Source of the DNA: Pseudoflavonifractor sp.
GTDB lineage: Bacteria; Bacteroidota; Bacteroidia; Bacteroidales; Muribaculaceae
NCBI GenBank assembly: GCA_023667145.1
Contig: JAMPAQ010000001.1
Span: 693,911-757,910, forward strand
Length of the DNA stretch: 64,000 nucleotides
Reading direction: 5' to 3'
How positions within the stretch are numbered: position 1 is the first letter of the stretch; every line of letters starts with the position of its first letter. Below, one piece after another: positions 1-8,600 of the stretch. Made by a program: the position numbers and the translations under genes. The notes below the pieces were generated by a model, which was not told the DNA's origin, made no database searches, and worked only from the letters and a program-made list of their open reading frames with translations.

Positions 1-2
1 GA

Positions 3-143
3 TTGAATGGGAGTGAGGCCAAAACTCACATCATAAGGCTTATCGAAGATTTATCGGGTTATCGGCTTGATGAGGGTACGGAACCAGGAGATAACAAATT
101 TGCAATTTACGATTTTCAACCAAAGAGAAAGAATGGTCAATAG
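3..143 (+). CDS. C-terminal fragment of an unidentified protein cut by the window edge
   Basis: An open frame runs from the window edge to a TAG at 141-143 and gives about 46 residues with no internal stop, ending in IYDFQPKRKNGQ. Its mixed charged/aromatic composition and its 11-base overlap with the ATG of the next gene suggest the end of a real gene, translationally coupled to its neighbour. The family cannot be recognised from this piece. Confidence 0.45.
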   Translation: MNGSEAKTHIIRLIEDLSGYRLDEGTEPGDNKFAIYDFQPKRKNGQ

Positions 144-669
144 CGATGTACAGGGAATGTTGCAGCCATACTTCGATTGTGAATTGTCGGTTGATGACAA
201 GGCTAAGATATTGGAACTACACGAAAGATTCAGGGACGATATTCTATCCAAAAAGGTAAATCTTGACGGTGTGGAACTAATCGTAAAGCCATATCCCTAC
301 AATCGCTCACATAAGGATGCCCTCCCCGAGTGGTTTGATGGCTTGTTGGAAAAGTTTGTGCATGTAGTGACAAGAGATACTAAAGAAAACAGATACAAGA
401 CCTCCAGGATTGTAAGGGAATTTCGGTCGGAGCGTGCAGTACGAATACATTGGATAAAACCGATTTTAGAAAACGCCTCAGACAAACGTATCACACGATT
501 CAGGTATCTTGAAAATACTGGACGCGAACGTGAATATTTTTGGTATCGGGCCAAAGGTTACATGGTAGTTGTTGAGTACGTCAGTCCGTTCTTCGCATTA
601 ATTACAGGGTTTTGCGTGGACAGTTCCAACCATGCCTACTATATGCGCAAATATCAAAACAGAATATAA
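133..669 (+). CDS. Hypothetical protein, possible small nuclease-like fold
   Basis: A 178-residue soluble protein. I chose the ATG at 133 (MVNSDVQGML) because the upstream frame ends at 143 and overlaps it; an earlier TTG/ATG at 67-70 would lie inside that gene. There is no signal peptide or membrane segment. The C-terminal third is a dense aromatic/basic stretch (IHWIKPIL, then EYFWYRAKGYMVVVEY, then a short beta-rich end). This vaguely recalls small RNase or barnase-EndoU-like domains, but no catalytic motif is certain. Codon use is more AT-rich than in the housekeeping genes to the right, which hints at an accessory gene. The function is unknown. Confidence 0.6.
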   Translation: MVNSDVQGMLQPYFDCELSVDDKAKILELHERFRDDILSKKVNLDGVELIVKPYPYNRSHKDALPEWFDGLLEKFVHVVTRDTKENRYKTSRIVREFRSERAVRIHWIKPILENASDKRITRFRYLENTGREREYFWYRAKGYMVVVEYVSPFFALITGFCVDSSNHAYYMRKYQNRI

Positions 670-724
670 AAAAACCGCATTTACGGTAATGCGGCCAACC
701 AAGTCTTTCGTTCTTCGATCGATG
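667..724 (-). ncRNA. Candidate ~57-nt small RNA with intrinsic terminator
   Basis: A complete minus-strand promoter at 730-761 points left. About 40 bases after its expected start lies a perfect 7-bp hairpin (675-681 pairs with 688-694). On the minus strand this hairpin is followed by a run of eight Ts (674-667). On the plus strand the hairpin has no T-run, so it is not the terminator of the upstream gene. No minus-strand gene lies to the right, so the unit looks like a self-contained short transcript. Expression is unproven. Confidence 0.4.
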
Positions 725-729
725 ACGTT

Positions 730-761
730 GCAAAGTTAGCTATTATTTATAACTTTACAAA
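730..761 (-). promoter_or_regulatory. Bacteroidetes-type promoter for the candidate small RNA
   Basis: On the minus strand TTTG (761-758), a 19-base spacer and TAACTTTGC (738-730) match the -33/-7 consensus exactly. Transcription would start near 724 and run leftward. Confidence 0.5.
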
Positions 762-917
762 ATTCCAACGACGATACGAAGAGCAATGTTCATACAAAAG
801 CATCATGGTATATCAATTATGCAGATTATCACGATTATCCCTCCGACAATCTCAGAAGACATCCCCTCGAAGGCTACAAAAAAGGGGTGGGACAGATGGA
901 CGTTGGGGAAAAATGTG

Positions 918-926
918 TACTTTTGC
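918..926 (+). promoter_or_regulatory. -7 element upstream of tsaE
   Basis: TACTTTTGC matches TAnnTTTGY. It lies about 40 bases before the chosen tsaE start, so transcription would begin near 931. No good -33 element is seen at the expected spacing. Confidence 0.4.
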
Positions 927-964
927 AAAGAGGAGGCAACAGCCCCCCTGTAAACTGCCTGATT

Positions 965-1399
965 ATGGAAACCATCACGATAAAATCCCTTGACGAGATA
1001 GACGAGGCAGCACGCCGGTTTGTAGAGCAGATGGGCGATGAGACCGTCTACGCGTTCCACGGCCCCATGGGCGTGGGAAAGACCACGTTCATCAATGCCC
1101 TGTGTCGTGCGCTCGGTGTCAGCGACGACCCCACCGGCTCACCCACGTTCTCAATCATCAACGAGTACCGCTCCGACACGACAGCCGAACTGATATACCA
1201 CTTTGACCTCTACCGTATAGAGTCGCTTGAGGAAGCGTTTGACATCGGGGTCGAGGATTACTTTGACTCAGGGGCGCTCTGTCTGCTCGAATGGCCCGAA
1301 CGCATCGCCGATATCCTGCCCGATGACACGGTACGTGTTGACATTGAGTTGCTTGATGACGACTCGCGCCGCCTGACCATAAAGGCTCCGGGCCAATGA
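965..1399 (+). CDS. tsaE: tRNA threonylcarbamoyladenosine biosynthesis ATPase TsaE
   Basis: TsaE is the small P-loop ATPase that works with TsaB, TsaC and TsaD to make t6A at position 37 of ANN-decoding tRNAs. The 144-residue product has a Walker A motif GPMGVGKTT at about residues 33-41, the typical SPTF segment, and the late LLEWPERI motif of the family. I chose the ATG at 965 because it gives the family length; the longer frame from 887 runs across the likely transcription start. The gene overlaps birA by four bases (ATGA), so the two are probably co-translated. Confidence 0.93.
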   Translation: METITIKSLDEIDEAARRFVEQMGDETVYAFHGPMGVGKTTFINALCRALGVSDDPTGSPTFSIINEYRSDTTAELIYHFDLYRIESLEEAFDIGVEDYFDSGALCLLEWPERIADILPDDTVRVDIELLDDDSRRLTIKAPGQ

Positions 1400-2142
1400 C
1401 CCGGCCACAGATAATAAAGCTCGACCATGCCACCTCAACCAACACCTATCTCGCCGGGATAGCTGCCACGGCCCCCCACGGCATGGTGGTAGCGGCAAGC
1501 GAGCAATCGGCAGGCCGGGGACAGCGCGGCAACAGCTGGGAGGCACAACCGGGATGCAACCTCACATTCTCGATGCTGCTGCGTCCCGTCCATATCGACG
1601 CACGCGAGCAATTTGCCATCTCTGAGGCTGTCGCGGTTGCCATCGTCGAAGTCCTGCGCCAACGCATCACCGACATCCCGGTAAAGGTCAAATGGCCCAA
1701 TGACATCTATGTCGGCGACAGCAAGATATGCGGCATACTCATCGAAAACTCCATCACCGGGACAGCGATAAGCTACTCAATCGTCGGCATCGGCATCAAC
1801 GTGAACCAGCAGCGGTTTCTCTCCGATGCCCCCAATCCCATATCGCTGATAAATGTCACAGGCACCGAGACCGACCTTGACGAACTGCTCATCGAGACAA
1901 GCTGTGAGATACTGTCAACGTTTGACAGCCTGTGCCGCCGCTCGACAATGCCCGCCCTCCACCGTCGCTACCTCTCCATGATGTGGCGCGGCGAGGGCTA
2001 TCATCCCTACATCGAGACCGCCACGGGAAGCCCGTTCTCGGCCATGATTGCCGATGTCAGCCCCGATGGCACGCTATGGCTCGTCGATACCAACGGCCTC
2101 CGGCGCTCCTATGCGTTCAAGGAGGTCTCTTATGTCATCTGA
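1396..2142 (+). CDS. birA: Biotin--[acetyl-CoA-carboxylase] ligase
   Basis: This enzyme activates biotin as biotinyl-AMP and attaches it to the biotin carrier protein of carboxylases. The 248-residue product has the biotin/ATP-binding loop GRGQRGNSW (about residues 40-48) and KWPNDIY further on, both diagnostic. The catalytic domain begins at once, so the N-terminal DNA-binding domain of E. coli BirA is absent. This points to a monofunctional ligase that does not itself repress biotin synthesis. It is coupled to tsaE by a four-base overlap. Confidence 0.93.
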   Translation: MTRPQIIKLDHATSTNTYLAGIAATAPHGMVVAASEQSAGRGQRGNSWEAQPGCNLTFSMLLRPVHIDAREQFAISEAVAVAIVEVLRQRITDIPVKVKWPNDIYVGDSKICGILIENSITGTAISYSIVGIGINVNQQRFLSDAPNPISLINVTGTETDLDELLIETSCEILSTFDSLCRRSTMPALHRRYLSMMWRGEGYHPYIETATGSPFSAMIADVSPDGTLWLVDTNGLRRSYAFKEVSYVI

Positions 2143-2178
2143 CCCAGCCGATTTTATCCGTTTTATCGGGGAGCAAAA

Positions 2179-2211
2179 TTGTGATTTACCGATTATTTGA
2201 GGTAACTTTGC
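2179..2211 (+). promoter_or_regulatory. Promoter of cysE
   Basis: TTG (2179-2181), a 21-base spacer and TAACTTTGC (2203-2211) match the consensus. The predicted start near 2216 leaves a 5' leader of about 33 bases before the cysE ATG. Confidence 0.55.
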
Positions 2212-2248
2212 AGCTCACAACCGTCACCGCAACGAAAACTTTGAAATA

Positions 2249-3169
2249 ATGGGAACCGACGAACGACACGTTAATGTGATGAAGGCAGTCGTAGACGAGC
2301 TGTCACAGGTCGCAGGCATGGGAGACATGTGCCACATGAGATGGCGCGGAGAACCGCTACCCTCCGAGGATGCCATAAAGATGATCATACGATTGTCACG
2401 GGCCGTCATATTCCCGGGATTCTTTGGTGACAGCAATGTCGACCGTTTCAACATCGCCTATCACATGGGCATAAACGTCGAGAAGCTCTATGAGGTGCTT
2501 GTCGACCAGATAACCGCCGGACTCTGTCTCGTGGCCGACTGTGACAGACGTCCCGATGTAGGGGAGTTGTCCGACACCGCCCGACGCAAGGCCGAGGCTT
2601 TCATCGCCCGCCTGCCCGAGTTGCGGCGGTTGCTCTACACCGATGTCACGGCGACCTACAACGGTGACCCCGCTGCCGTCTCAAACGAAGAGGTCATATA
2701 CTGCTATCCCGCGATACGCGCCATCTCCAACTACCGCATAGCCCACGAGCTTGTCACGCTCGATGTCCCGGTGATACCCCGCATGATCTCGGAGCAGGCC
2801 CACAGCGAGACCGGCATCGACATACACCCCGCCGCGACAATAGGCGAGTCGTTTACCATCGACCACGGTACGGGTGTGGTGGTCGGGGCTACGGCCATCA
2901 TAGGCAACAATGTCAAGATATACCAGGGCGTGACCCTCGGAGCCAAGAGCTTTGACCTTGATGAGAACAACAACCCCGTCAAGGGCATACCCCGCCACCC
3001 CATAATCGGCGACAACGTCATCATCTACTCCAACACCTCGATACTCGGACGCATCACGGTGGGTGCCAATGCCGTCATCGGCGGTAACATCTGGGTGACC
3101 GAGAATGTCGCTGAGGGTGAGAAACTCGTACAGGCCAAGGCCGACAACATAGTGAGACTGAAACAATAG
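2249..3169 (+). CDS. cysE: Serine O-acetyltransferase
   Basis: It makes O-acetylserine from serine and acetyl-CoA, the first step of cysteine synthesis. The 306-residue protein has an alpha-helical N-terminal half and, from about residue 185, a left-handed beta-helix of hexapeptide repeats (IHPAATIGESFTIDHGTG, then GATAIIGNNVKIYQGVTLGA). The His in IDHGTG and the GVTLGA strand are catalytic or CoA-binding features of the family. The length fits the longer Bacteroidetes/plant-like type. It has its own promoter, and the methyltransferase gene follows after 27 bases, probably co-transcribed. Confidence 0.9.
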   Translation: MGTDERHVNVMKAVVDELSQVAGMGDMCHMRWRGEPLPSEDAIKMIIRLSRAVIFPGFFGDSNVDRFNIAYHMGINVEKLYEVLVDQITAGLCLVADCDRRPDVGELSDTARRKAEAFIARLPELRRLLYTDVTATYNGDPAAVSNEEVIYCYPAIRAISNYRIAHELVTLDVPVIPRMISEQAHSETGIDIHPAATIGESFTIDHGTGVVVGATAIIGNNVKIYQGVTLGAKSFDLDENNNPVKGIPRHPIIGDNVIIYSNTSILGRITVGANAVIGGNIWVTENVAEGEKLVQAKADNIVRLKQ

Positions 3170-3196
3170 CATTCCCCAATACTACACAACACTGCA

Positions 3197-4924
3197 ATGA
3201 ACCCCCAATTTGAAATGGTGGCCAAGACCTTCAAGGGACTTGAAGACGTGCTGGCACAGGAACTCATCTCGCTCGGAGCGTCAAATGTCGAGCCGGGACT
3301 GAGAATGGTATCGTTTGAGGGAGACCTCGCGATGATGTACCGCGCCAACCTCTGCTGCCGCACGGCCCTGCGCATACTCAAGCCCATCTACAAGTTCATC
3401 GCCGCCGACACCGACACACTCTATGACATGGTCAAGGAGTTTGACTGGGCCCAGGTACTATCACTCGACAAGACATTTGCCATCGACACGACGGTCAACT
3501 CCGACGAGTTTGCCCACTCACGCTTTGTCACCTACCGTGTCAAGGACGCGATTGTCGACCACTTCAAGGACAAGTTCGGCCCTGACAAGCGTCCCGGTGT
3601 CCGACAGGATGCCGATGTACTCATAAACGTACACATTTCGGGTGACCGGGTGACCCTGTCGCTCGACTCGTCGGGCGAGTCGCTTCACAAGCGCGGCTAC
3701 CGTGTAGCCCAGACCGACGCGCCGATAAACGAGGTCCTCGCCGCCGGCATCATACTCAAGACCGGATGGCGTGGTGACACACCGTTTGTCGATCCCATGT
3801 GCGGCTCGGGAACATTCCTTGTCGAGGCCGCGCTGATTGCAGCCAACATCAATCCCGGAGTCTACCGCAAAGGGTTTGCCTTTGAGCAATGGCCCGACTT
3901 TGACGAGGAGCTGTTTGAGAGCATCTATGACGATGATTCCGAAGAGCGCGAGCCGGTCTACAAGATATATGGGGCCGACATCTCTCCCAAGGCTATAGCC
4001 ATAGCCCAGGCCAACGCCAAGCAAGCCGGGGTGTCAAAATACATCGACTTTGAGATACGTCCCATCGCCAAGTGGGAGGAGGCTCCCGAGCCGGCGGGCG
4101 TACTCGTCACCAACCCGCCCTACGGCGAACGCATCAGCGTCGACGACATGGACGACCTCTATGCCACCATAGGCTCACGACTGAAGCACGTATTCCAGGG
4201 TTGGCACGCGTGGATAATAGCCCCGGCCAACGACTATGTCAAGAAGATAGGTCTCGCCCCGTCGCTGCGCGAGGAGCTGATGAACGGCTCGATAGAGTGT
4301 GAGTTGCGCGAGTATGTCATCTTTGACGGCGACTACAACGCGTTCCGTCGCGAGGGAGGCACCATAAAGAACCACGCCCGCGCCGACAAGACCGACAAGC
4401 CGCGTCCAAGACGCATGACCGACAAGGAGTGGAAGATGGATGCACGCCGCAAGGGCTTTGGAGGAAAGGAGGGACGCGACAAGAGTCGTTCTGACAAGCC
4501 ATTCCGCGACCGCCGCAAGTCGGACGAGCGTCCGGGCAACAGTCGCGAGGAAAGATTCGGCAAAGACCGATTCAGCAAGGATAAATTCGGCAAAGGCCGA
4601 TTCGACAGGGACAAGTTTGGCAAGGAGCGATTTGGCAAGGAGCGGTCGACCGACCGCAGCCGGGGCGTTGACCGTGACTCACGCCCGGCGCGTCCCCGCA
4701 ATCCGCTTGAGGAGCGCTACCACAGCGACCGCCGCCGTTTCAACGACCCGGTTGATGCTGCGACACCGCTCAACGAGATACGCCGCCGCAACGAGCACGC
4801 GCTCAAGTCCATCACCGGGCGACAGCCGTCACTTCCACCATCTGATGGACGCATCATGCGCTCACGCGGATGGAAGAAAGGCGGTCTCAAATCGCCGTCT
4901 GATGACACTCCCGCCGACGAGTGA
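3197..4924 (+). CDS. THUMP-domain class I RNA methyltransferase (RlmL N-terminal-like) with a charged tail
   Basis: Predicted SAM-dependent guanine-N2 methyltransferase of rRNA, related to the RlmL half of the E. coli RlmKL fusion. Residues about 1-165 form a THUMP RNA-binding domain. The methyltransferase follows with a SAM motif PMCGSGT near residue 198 and the catalytic TNPPYGER near 303. The RlmK half is missing, as is usual in Bacteroidetes. Unusually, residues about 390-575 form a low-complexity Arg/Lys/Asp tail with short tandem repeats of the type KDRFGKE. Such a tail probably binds RNA non-specifically. Assignment to the G2445 site is inferred from the family, not shown. Confidence 0.85.
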   Translation: MNPQFEMVAKTFKGLEDVLAQELISLGASNVEPGLRMVSFEGDLAMMYRANLCCRTALRILKPIYKFIAADTDTLYDMVKEFDWAQVLSLDKTFAIDTTVNSDEFAHSRFVTYRVKDAIVDHFKDKFGPDKRPGVRQDADVLINVHISGDRVTLSLDSSGESLHKRGYRVAQTDAPINEVLAAGIILKTGWRGDTPFVDPMCGSGTFLVEAALIAANINPGVYRKGFAFEQWPDFDEELFESIYDDDSEEREPVYKIYGADISPKAIAIAQANAKQAGVSKYIDFEIRPIAKWEEAPEPAGVLVTNPPYGERISVDDMDDLYATIGSRLKHVFQGWHAWIIAPANDYVKKIGLAPSLREELMNGSIECELREYVIFDGDYNAFRREGGTIKNHARADKTDKPRPRRMTDKEWKMDARRKGFGGKEGRDKSRSDKPFRDRRKSDERPGNSREERFGKDRFSKDKFGKGRFDRDKFGKERFGKERSTDRSRGVDRDSRPARPRNPLEERYHSDRRRFNDPVDAATPLNEIRRRNEHALKSITGRQPSLPPSDGRIMRSRGWKKGGLKSPSDDTPADE

Positions 4925-4948
4925 CGCGGCATCATAACGACACAACAA

Positions 4949-4980
4949 GGGGATGGGCCACATGGTCCATCCCCTCTTTT
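4949..4980 (+). terminator. Intrinsic terminator after the THUMP methyltransferase
   Basis: GGGGATGG (4949-4956) pairs with CCATCCCC (4967-4974); GCCA/TGGT extends the stem inward. A T-rich stretch follows (4975-4982). Confidence 0.7.
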
Positions 4981-5058
4981 TATAAGGACATCATGCCATA
5001 AGAGACATAATGTCCATCGACAGATAAAGGTATTTGACAGATATAAGCGTGATTCCCG

Positions 5059-6219
5059 CTATGCCCCAAACACTACGTTGAATATCTTCTCGGCACGCAC
5101 CTTGCCATCCTCCGACACGACCGTTATCTTCACCTCGTGGGGACGACCGTCCATAAACTCCTTAATGTTGGTAAACCTTATGATATAGGAGTTCTGCATG
5201 GCGCCTGTCACAGGCAGGTCATCAAGCGACACGCCGGTAAACGATGAACTGGTATAAAGTGTCGTACCACCCGTATATTCCGACATACGCCAAGGGTATT
5301 CCTCACTTAGCAACCTCTCGGTAAAGTTATTGTAACTGCTATAAACGGTGTGGATTGTACCCTGGGAGGTATTCCAATTTGTCTGACCGTTCAAGAACTC
5401 GACAGAATAACTCGATTTCCCATTTGGTTGGTTAGGCTCATCGGTAAAATTCACATAGATACGGTTTGCTCCAGAACGGAATGAGAAATAATTATCGGCA
5501 AACAGGAGAGCCGCCATTCCACACTCATTCCAACCGTTACTATAATTGGAAGCACCATACGACAATACGTCCTTATTGTTGCCGTCAAATCCGAAAGTAC
5601 GGCTTGTCCCGGTAGCACGATTAAGGTAATCACTCAATTTATCATACGTCGTAATATCAATTGCTCCTGTTATATCACCGTCATACCCCACGCAACCAAA
5701 GCGCACGTCAATGGTAGCGCTCAGTTTCTGTGCCCATGCGGTAATGTCGCGTGCGATGGCATCAGCCTCCTCGCTCATACTGCCGGAATTATCGACAAGA
5801 AACACTACATCATTGAGTATCACGCGGTCGGTGTTATCGTCAATCGTGTTGTACACGTCAATACCCTTGGGCTTGCCGTCTACCTCAACCCATACGTTCT
5901 GACGGCCATTCTTGTTGCCGCCGGTGCCGATGAGGCGCAGCCACTCGTATGTCTCGGGGTTTTGCACGCCGGTCATGTCGACACGCACCACGGTAAAACC
6001 GTTCTCGTCCTCGGTGGCATACTGGATGTTGGGTATCGAGGCGGTCGGCACCGTCACCTCGGGATTGGGGTCAGCCAACGTGTCATCGGGGATGCCGGTG
6101 GGATTGCCCTGCTCAAGCACTATCGTGTCATCACCGTCACTCAAGCATGATGTGAGCGTGAAAGCTCCCATGACGGCACATGCACAAATCAATCTGATAA
6201 AACTGTTCTTATTCATCAT
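5059..6219 (-). CDS. Lipoprotein with von Willebrand factor type A domain
   Basis: A 386-residue protein with a lipoprotein signal ending in LTSC (Cys25), so lipid-anchored and probably on the outer membrane. From about residue 135 it has a VWA domain whose metal-binding site DNSGS (about 143-147) follows a hydrophobic strand VVFLV, as in integrin-type domains. A short beta-rich domain closes the protein. The binding partner is unknown. It lies 43 bases downstream of the OmpA-like gene with no promoter match between, so the two are probably one transcript. Confidence 0.8.
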   Translation of the reverse strand: MMNKNSFIRLICACAVMGAFTLTSCLSDGDDTIVLEQGNPTGIPDDTLADPNPEVTVPTASIPNIQYATEDENGFTVVRVDMTGVQNPETYEWLRLIGTGGNKNGRQNVWVEVDGKPKGIDVYNTIDDNTDRVILNDVVFLVDNSGSMSEEADAIARDITAWAQKLSATIDVRFGCVGYDGDITGAIDITTYDKLSDYLNRATGTSRTFGFDGNNKDVLSYGASNYSNGWNECGMAALLFADNYFSFRSGANRIYVNFTDEPNQPNGKSSYSVEFLNGQTNWNTSQGTIHTVYSSYNNFTERLLSEEYPWRMSEYTGGTTLYTSSSFTGVSLDDLPVTGAMQNSYIIRFTNIKEFMDGRPHEVKITVVSEDGKVRAEKIFNVVFGA

Positions 6220-6262
6220 TGTATTTATATCTCTGTTATTGTTGTATCTGTATTATTCCACA

Positions 6263-7549
6263 TTATTTAAGTATCTCAAACTCTACACGACGGTTGAGCA
6301 TACGCCCCTCCTCGGTGTCGTTGTCGGCAAGAGGCTTGGACATGCCGTAGTAGCTGTAGCTCAAACGGTCCTTAGGCACTCCACGGCGCTCAAGGTATCT
6401 GACGACCGAACGGGCACGCTCCTTTGACAACTTCATGTTAAACTCCTCCGTGCCAACGTTGTCGGTGTGTCCCTTGACCTCGACGTGGGAATTGGTGCGT
6501 ATGAGCGCGGCGGCGAGCTTGTTGAGATAGGCGTATGACTCGGGCTTGATGTTGCTCTTGCCAAAATCAAAGGTGATGTCATCATTGACCGCGCAGATGG
6601 TCTTGCCCTCGACATTCTCGCCACGGCTCATCATCCCTATGATATCATCGAGTGACAGGCACTTGTTCTCCACCTTGGGGGCAGGAGCGGGTTTCTTCTT
6701 GACCGGGGTGGGAGCGGGCTGGGGCTGCGGCTCCACTGGCGCGGCGGCTTGCTTGCGCGAGAATATGGTCACGGGGATACCAAGTGTGGCCTTTATCTCA
6801 AATCCCTGGAACTTGCGTGTCCCCTCAAGCGGTCCGCCGGTAGGGAAAAACGATGCTATGTTGGGTACCTCACCCTTCTTCTCCTTGCTGCTGTAGGTGT
6901 CGGTGAATCCAATCTCATAATTGGCCTCGACCCCGAGGAAAAACTTGTTATCGGAGATATGGAACTGATACTTGCAGCCTATGCCGATAGCCCCGGCAAA
7001 ATAGGCGCTCCTCATGTTGCTGCTCGACAGGTCGCAGGCATATCCCTCATAATCACCGTCGGTATAGTCGGTCTCGACAGCGAGTTTACCGCCGGTCGAG
7101 AAGCCCAATATGGGGGCGATGAACACATAGGGGCGCAAAGGCGAGTCGGCCTTGCAGAGATTGTACATGAGCGGCAACCGTATGTCCCAATAGTGGGAAT
7201 TGAGCTTGTAGAACACATCATCAATCTCGTTTGCCTCGTAGTCGAAGTAGCTGCGGCCTATATCGGTCAGACGGCCTCCACGGTTGAGAAACGCCATCTC
7301 AAGACGCACTCCAAACTGACGCTGACGGCCAAACTCATATTGACCGAAGAAGCTGAACACGCCGCTATTGAGATTCTTTTTCTCGGGGTAGAAAATCTTA
7401 TCGAGGTTAGAGATTCGCATGGCGTTGGTGTGAAACCCGCCCGCTATTCCAAAGTACCAGTCGCCCGCCGGACGGCTTTCCTGGGCTTGTGACACTGCCG
7501 GTAGGGCGACAGCAGCCGCAAGCGCAATTACTAATTTACGCAGTTTCAT
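6263..7549 (-). CDS. OmpA-family outer-membrane porin/peptidoglycan-binding protein
   Basis: The 428-residue product starts with a signal peptide (MKLRKLVIALAAAVALP, cleavage near AQA/QE). I chose the ATG at 7549 because the longer frame starts upstream of the predicted transcription start. Residues about 25-260 form an outer-membrane beta-barrel. A Pro/Lys-rich hinge (about 275-300) leads to a C-terminal OmpA domain with GHTDNVGT and LSKERARSVVRYL, which binds peptidoglycan. It links outer membrane and cell wall, and its promoter also serves the VWA lipoprotein gene behind it. Confidence 0.9.
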   Translation of the reverse strand: MKLRKLVIALAAAVALPAVSQAQESRPAGDWYFGIAGGFHTNAMRISNLDKIFYPEKKNLNSGVFSFFGQYEFGRQRQFGVRLEMAFLNRGGRLTDIGRSYFDYEANEIDDVFYKLNSHYWDIRLPLMYNLCKADSPLRPYVFIAPILGFSTGGKLAVETDYTDGDYEGYACDLSSSNMRSAYFAGAIGIGCKYQFHISDNKFFLGVEANYEIGFTDTYSSKEKKGEVPNIASFFPTGGPLEGTRKFQGFEIKATLGIPVTIFSRKQAAAPVEPQPQPAPTPVKKKPAPAPKVENKCLSLDDIIGMMSRGENVEGKTICAVNDDITFDFGKSNIKPESYAYLNKLAAALIRTNSHVEVKGHTDNVGTEEFNMKLSKERARSVVRYLERRGVPKDRLSYSYYGMSKPLADNDTEEGRMLNRRVEFEILK

Positions 7550-7593
7550 GATTATATCTATGATTGTTGGTTTATTGCACGAGTATTTACCGT

Positions 7594-7602
7594 GCAAATA
7601 TA
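7594..7602 (-). promoter_or_regulatory. -7 element of the OmpA-VWA operon
   Basis: On the minus strand TATATTTGC matches TAnnTTTGY. The start would be near 7588, giving a leader of about 40 bases. The -33 region has no clear match. Confidence 0.45.
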
Positions 7603-7679
7603 CTCCCCCCGGTCAATATGACTTCCCCTCGGCGCGTCGGGATTTACGACAAAACCGTCTGACTTTCCGACACCACTGC

Positions 7680-8018
7680 CTATTCATCTCCCCCGCCATC
7701 GGGGTCGGCAGCATCATCAATACGCAGCACGATACGGCTGCACCGGATCAGCCGCTCACGGGATATGTGTATAGTCAGTGTCGCATCGTCCTCATCCCTG
7801 GGTGCGTTCCCCCCATTCAGATACACATTGCTCAGGAAGTCGTAGCCCAACACCCTCGATATGAGCATGAGCCTCTCCACATCTATGCTTTGACATCCAA
7901 AGAGATAGTAGAGTGACTGTCGCTCACAGTTGATGCGGCGGGCAAACTCCTTGTAAGGCATACCGCTCTCGTCGAGCTTAGCCTTGATGATGTGTCCGAT
8001 GTGTGGTTGTGTTGGCAA
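7680..8018 (-). CDS. XRE-like helix-turn-helix DNA-binding protein
   Basis: A 112-residue protein whose first 60 residues form a HTH domain: IIKAKLDESGMPYKEFARRI as the first helices, then QSLYYLFGCQSIDVERLMLI. The C-terminal half is an acidic, probably beta-stranded tail. The start is a TTG; the next in-frame ATG would remove the first helix, and an in-frame stop lies just upstream. It could regulate its own long leader or neighbouring genes. A minus-strand promoter 320 bases upstream (8341-8372) may transcribe it through a structured leader. Confidence 0.7.
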   Translation of the reverse strand: MPTQPHIGHIIKAKLDESGMPYKEFARRINCERQSLYYLFGCQSIDVERLMLISRVLGYDFLSNVYLNGGNAPRDEDDATLTIHISRERLIRCSRIVLRIDDAADPDGGGDE

Positions 8019-8069
8019 TATCGGTTACGTTAACTGCCGCCCCCTTGCGGCTGCGTGATACTCAATAAA

Positions 8070-8336
8070 GAAGGCGTAGGGGGATGTCGCGCTTATCCCT
8101 CATTCAGGCCTTCGCACTGCCCACCTTCAAGGATAAGCAACGCATCGGCCTACGCCCGTGTATATGCCACCCGGCCCGGAGCAGTCCGTGACAGGGAAGT
8201 ATGCACACAGCATATAGGCGTCCCGTTGCCGTTTCTTCCTGAAGGTTATCCAAAGGTGCGAAGTTTGAATGTGGAAGATAACGCTCGTGACGTCTTCTAT
8301 AAACATCAAAATCAATACAGCCTCCGCCGATTGATT
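8070..8336 (-). ncRNA. Structured RNA: long leader of the XRE-like gene, or free ncRNA
   Basis: This holds most of the 580-base gap before purD. A strong minus-strand promoter at 8341-8372 would start RNA near 8335. The distal part folds into a long interrupted hairpin between 8073 and 8156: GGCGTAGG with CCTACGCC, then GATG with CATC, then GCTTATCC with GGATAAGC. The terminal loop is large (about 30 bases). On the minus strand TTCTTTATT follows, a weak T-rich end. No convincing coding frame lies in it. It may be a free rod-shaped RNA or the leader of the downstream regulator. A second small hairpin is at 8036-8051. Confidence 0.4.
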
Positions 8337-8340
8337 TCCG

Positions 8341-8372
8341 GCAAAAATAACACTTTCTAATTTCTGACACAA
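8341..8372 (-). promoter_or_regulatory. Promoter of the structured leader/ncRNA
   Basis: On the minus strand TTG (8372-8370), a 20-base spacer and TATTTTTGC (8349-8341) match the consensus. It fires leftward, away from purD. Confidence 0.55.
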
Positions 8373-8540
8373 CATCCCCCGCCCAATCTGCGACACTTTA
8401 ACATGACATCCCACTATCCCGCCCGCCGGATATGGGAAGTGAATACGGAGGAGGGGCATCACGAGGAGGGTGTCATCGGTGGACGGCACGGTTAGAAGCC
8501 GGGGTAGGCTGTTGTTTGGCACAGTGTGGTTGGGACGATA

Positions 8541-8573
8541 ATTGCCCACGTCAAAAAAATGGCGTAACTTTGT
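8541..8573 (+). promoter_or_regulatory. Promoter of purD
   Basis: ATTG (8541-8544), a 20-base spacer and TAACTTTGT (8565-8573). The start near 8579 gives a short leader to the ATG at 8601. The stretch 8373-8540 shows nothing else I can name. Confidence 0.6.
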
Positions 8574-8600
8574 GGCATAAACCACAGACACAACGATATT

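Noticed and set aside
2143..2248. Riboswitch or T-box before cysE
   Set aside because: The leader after the predicted start is only about 33 bases, too short for a known riboswitch.
8127..8591. 154-codon minus-strand frame before purD
   Set aside because: It runs through a consensus promoter, has no family resemblance and overlaps a predicted RNA structure; a non-coding explanation fits better.
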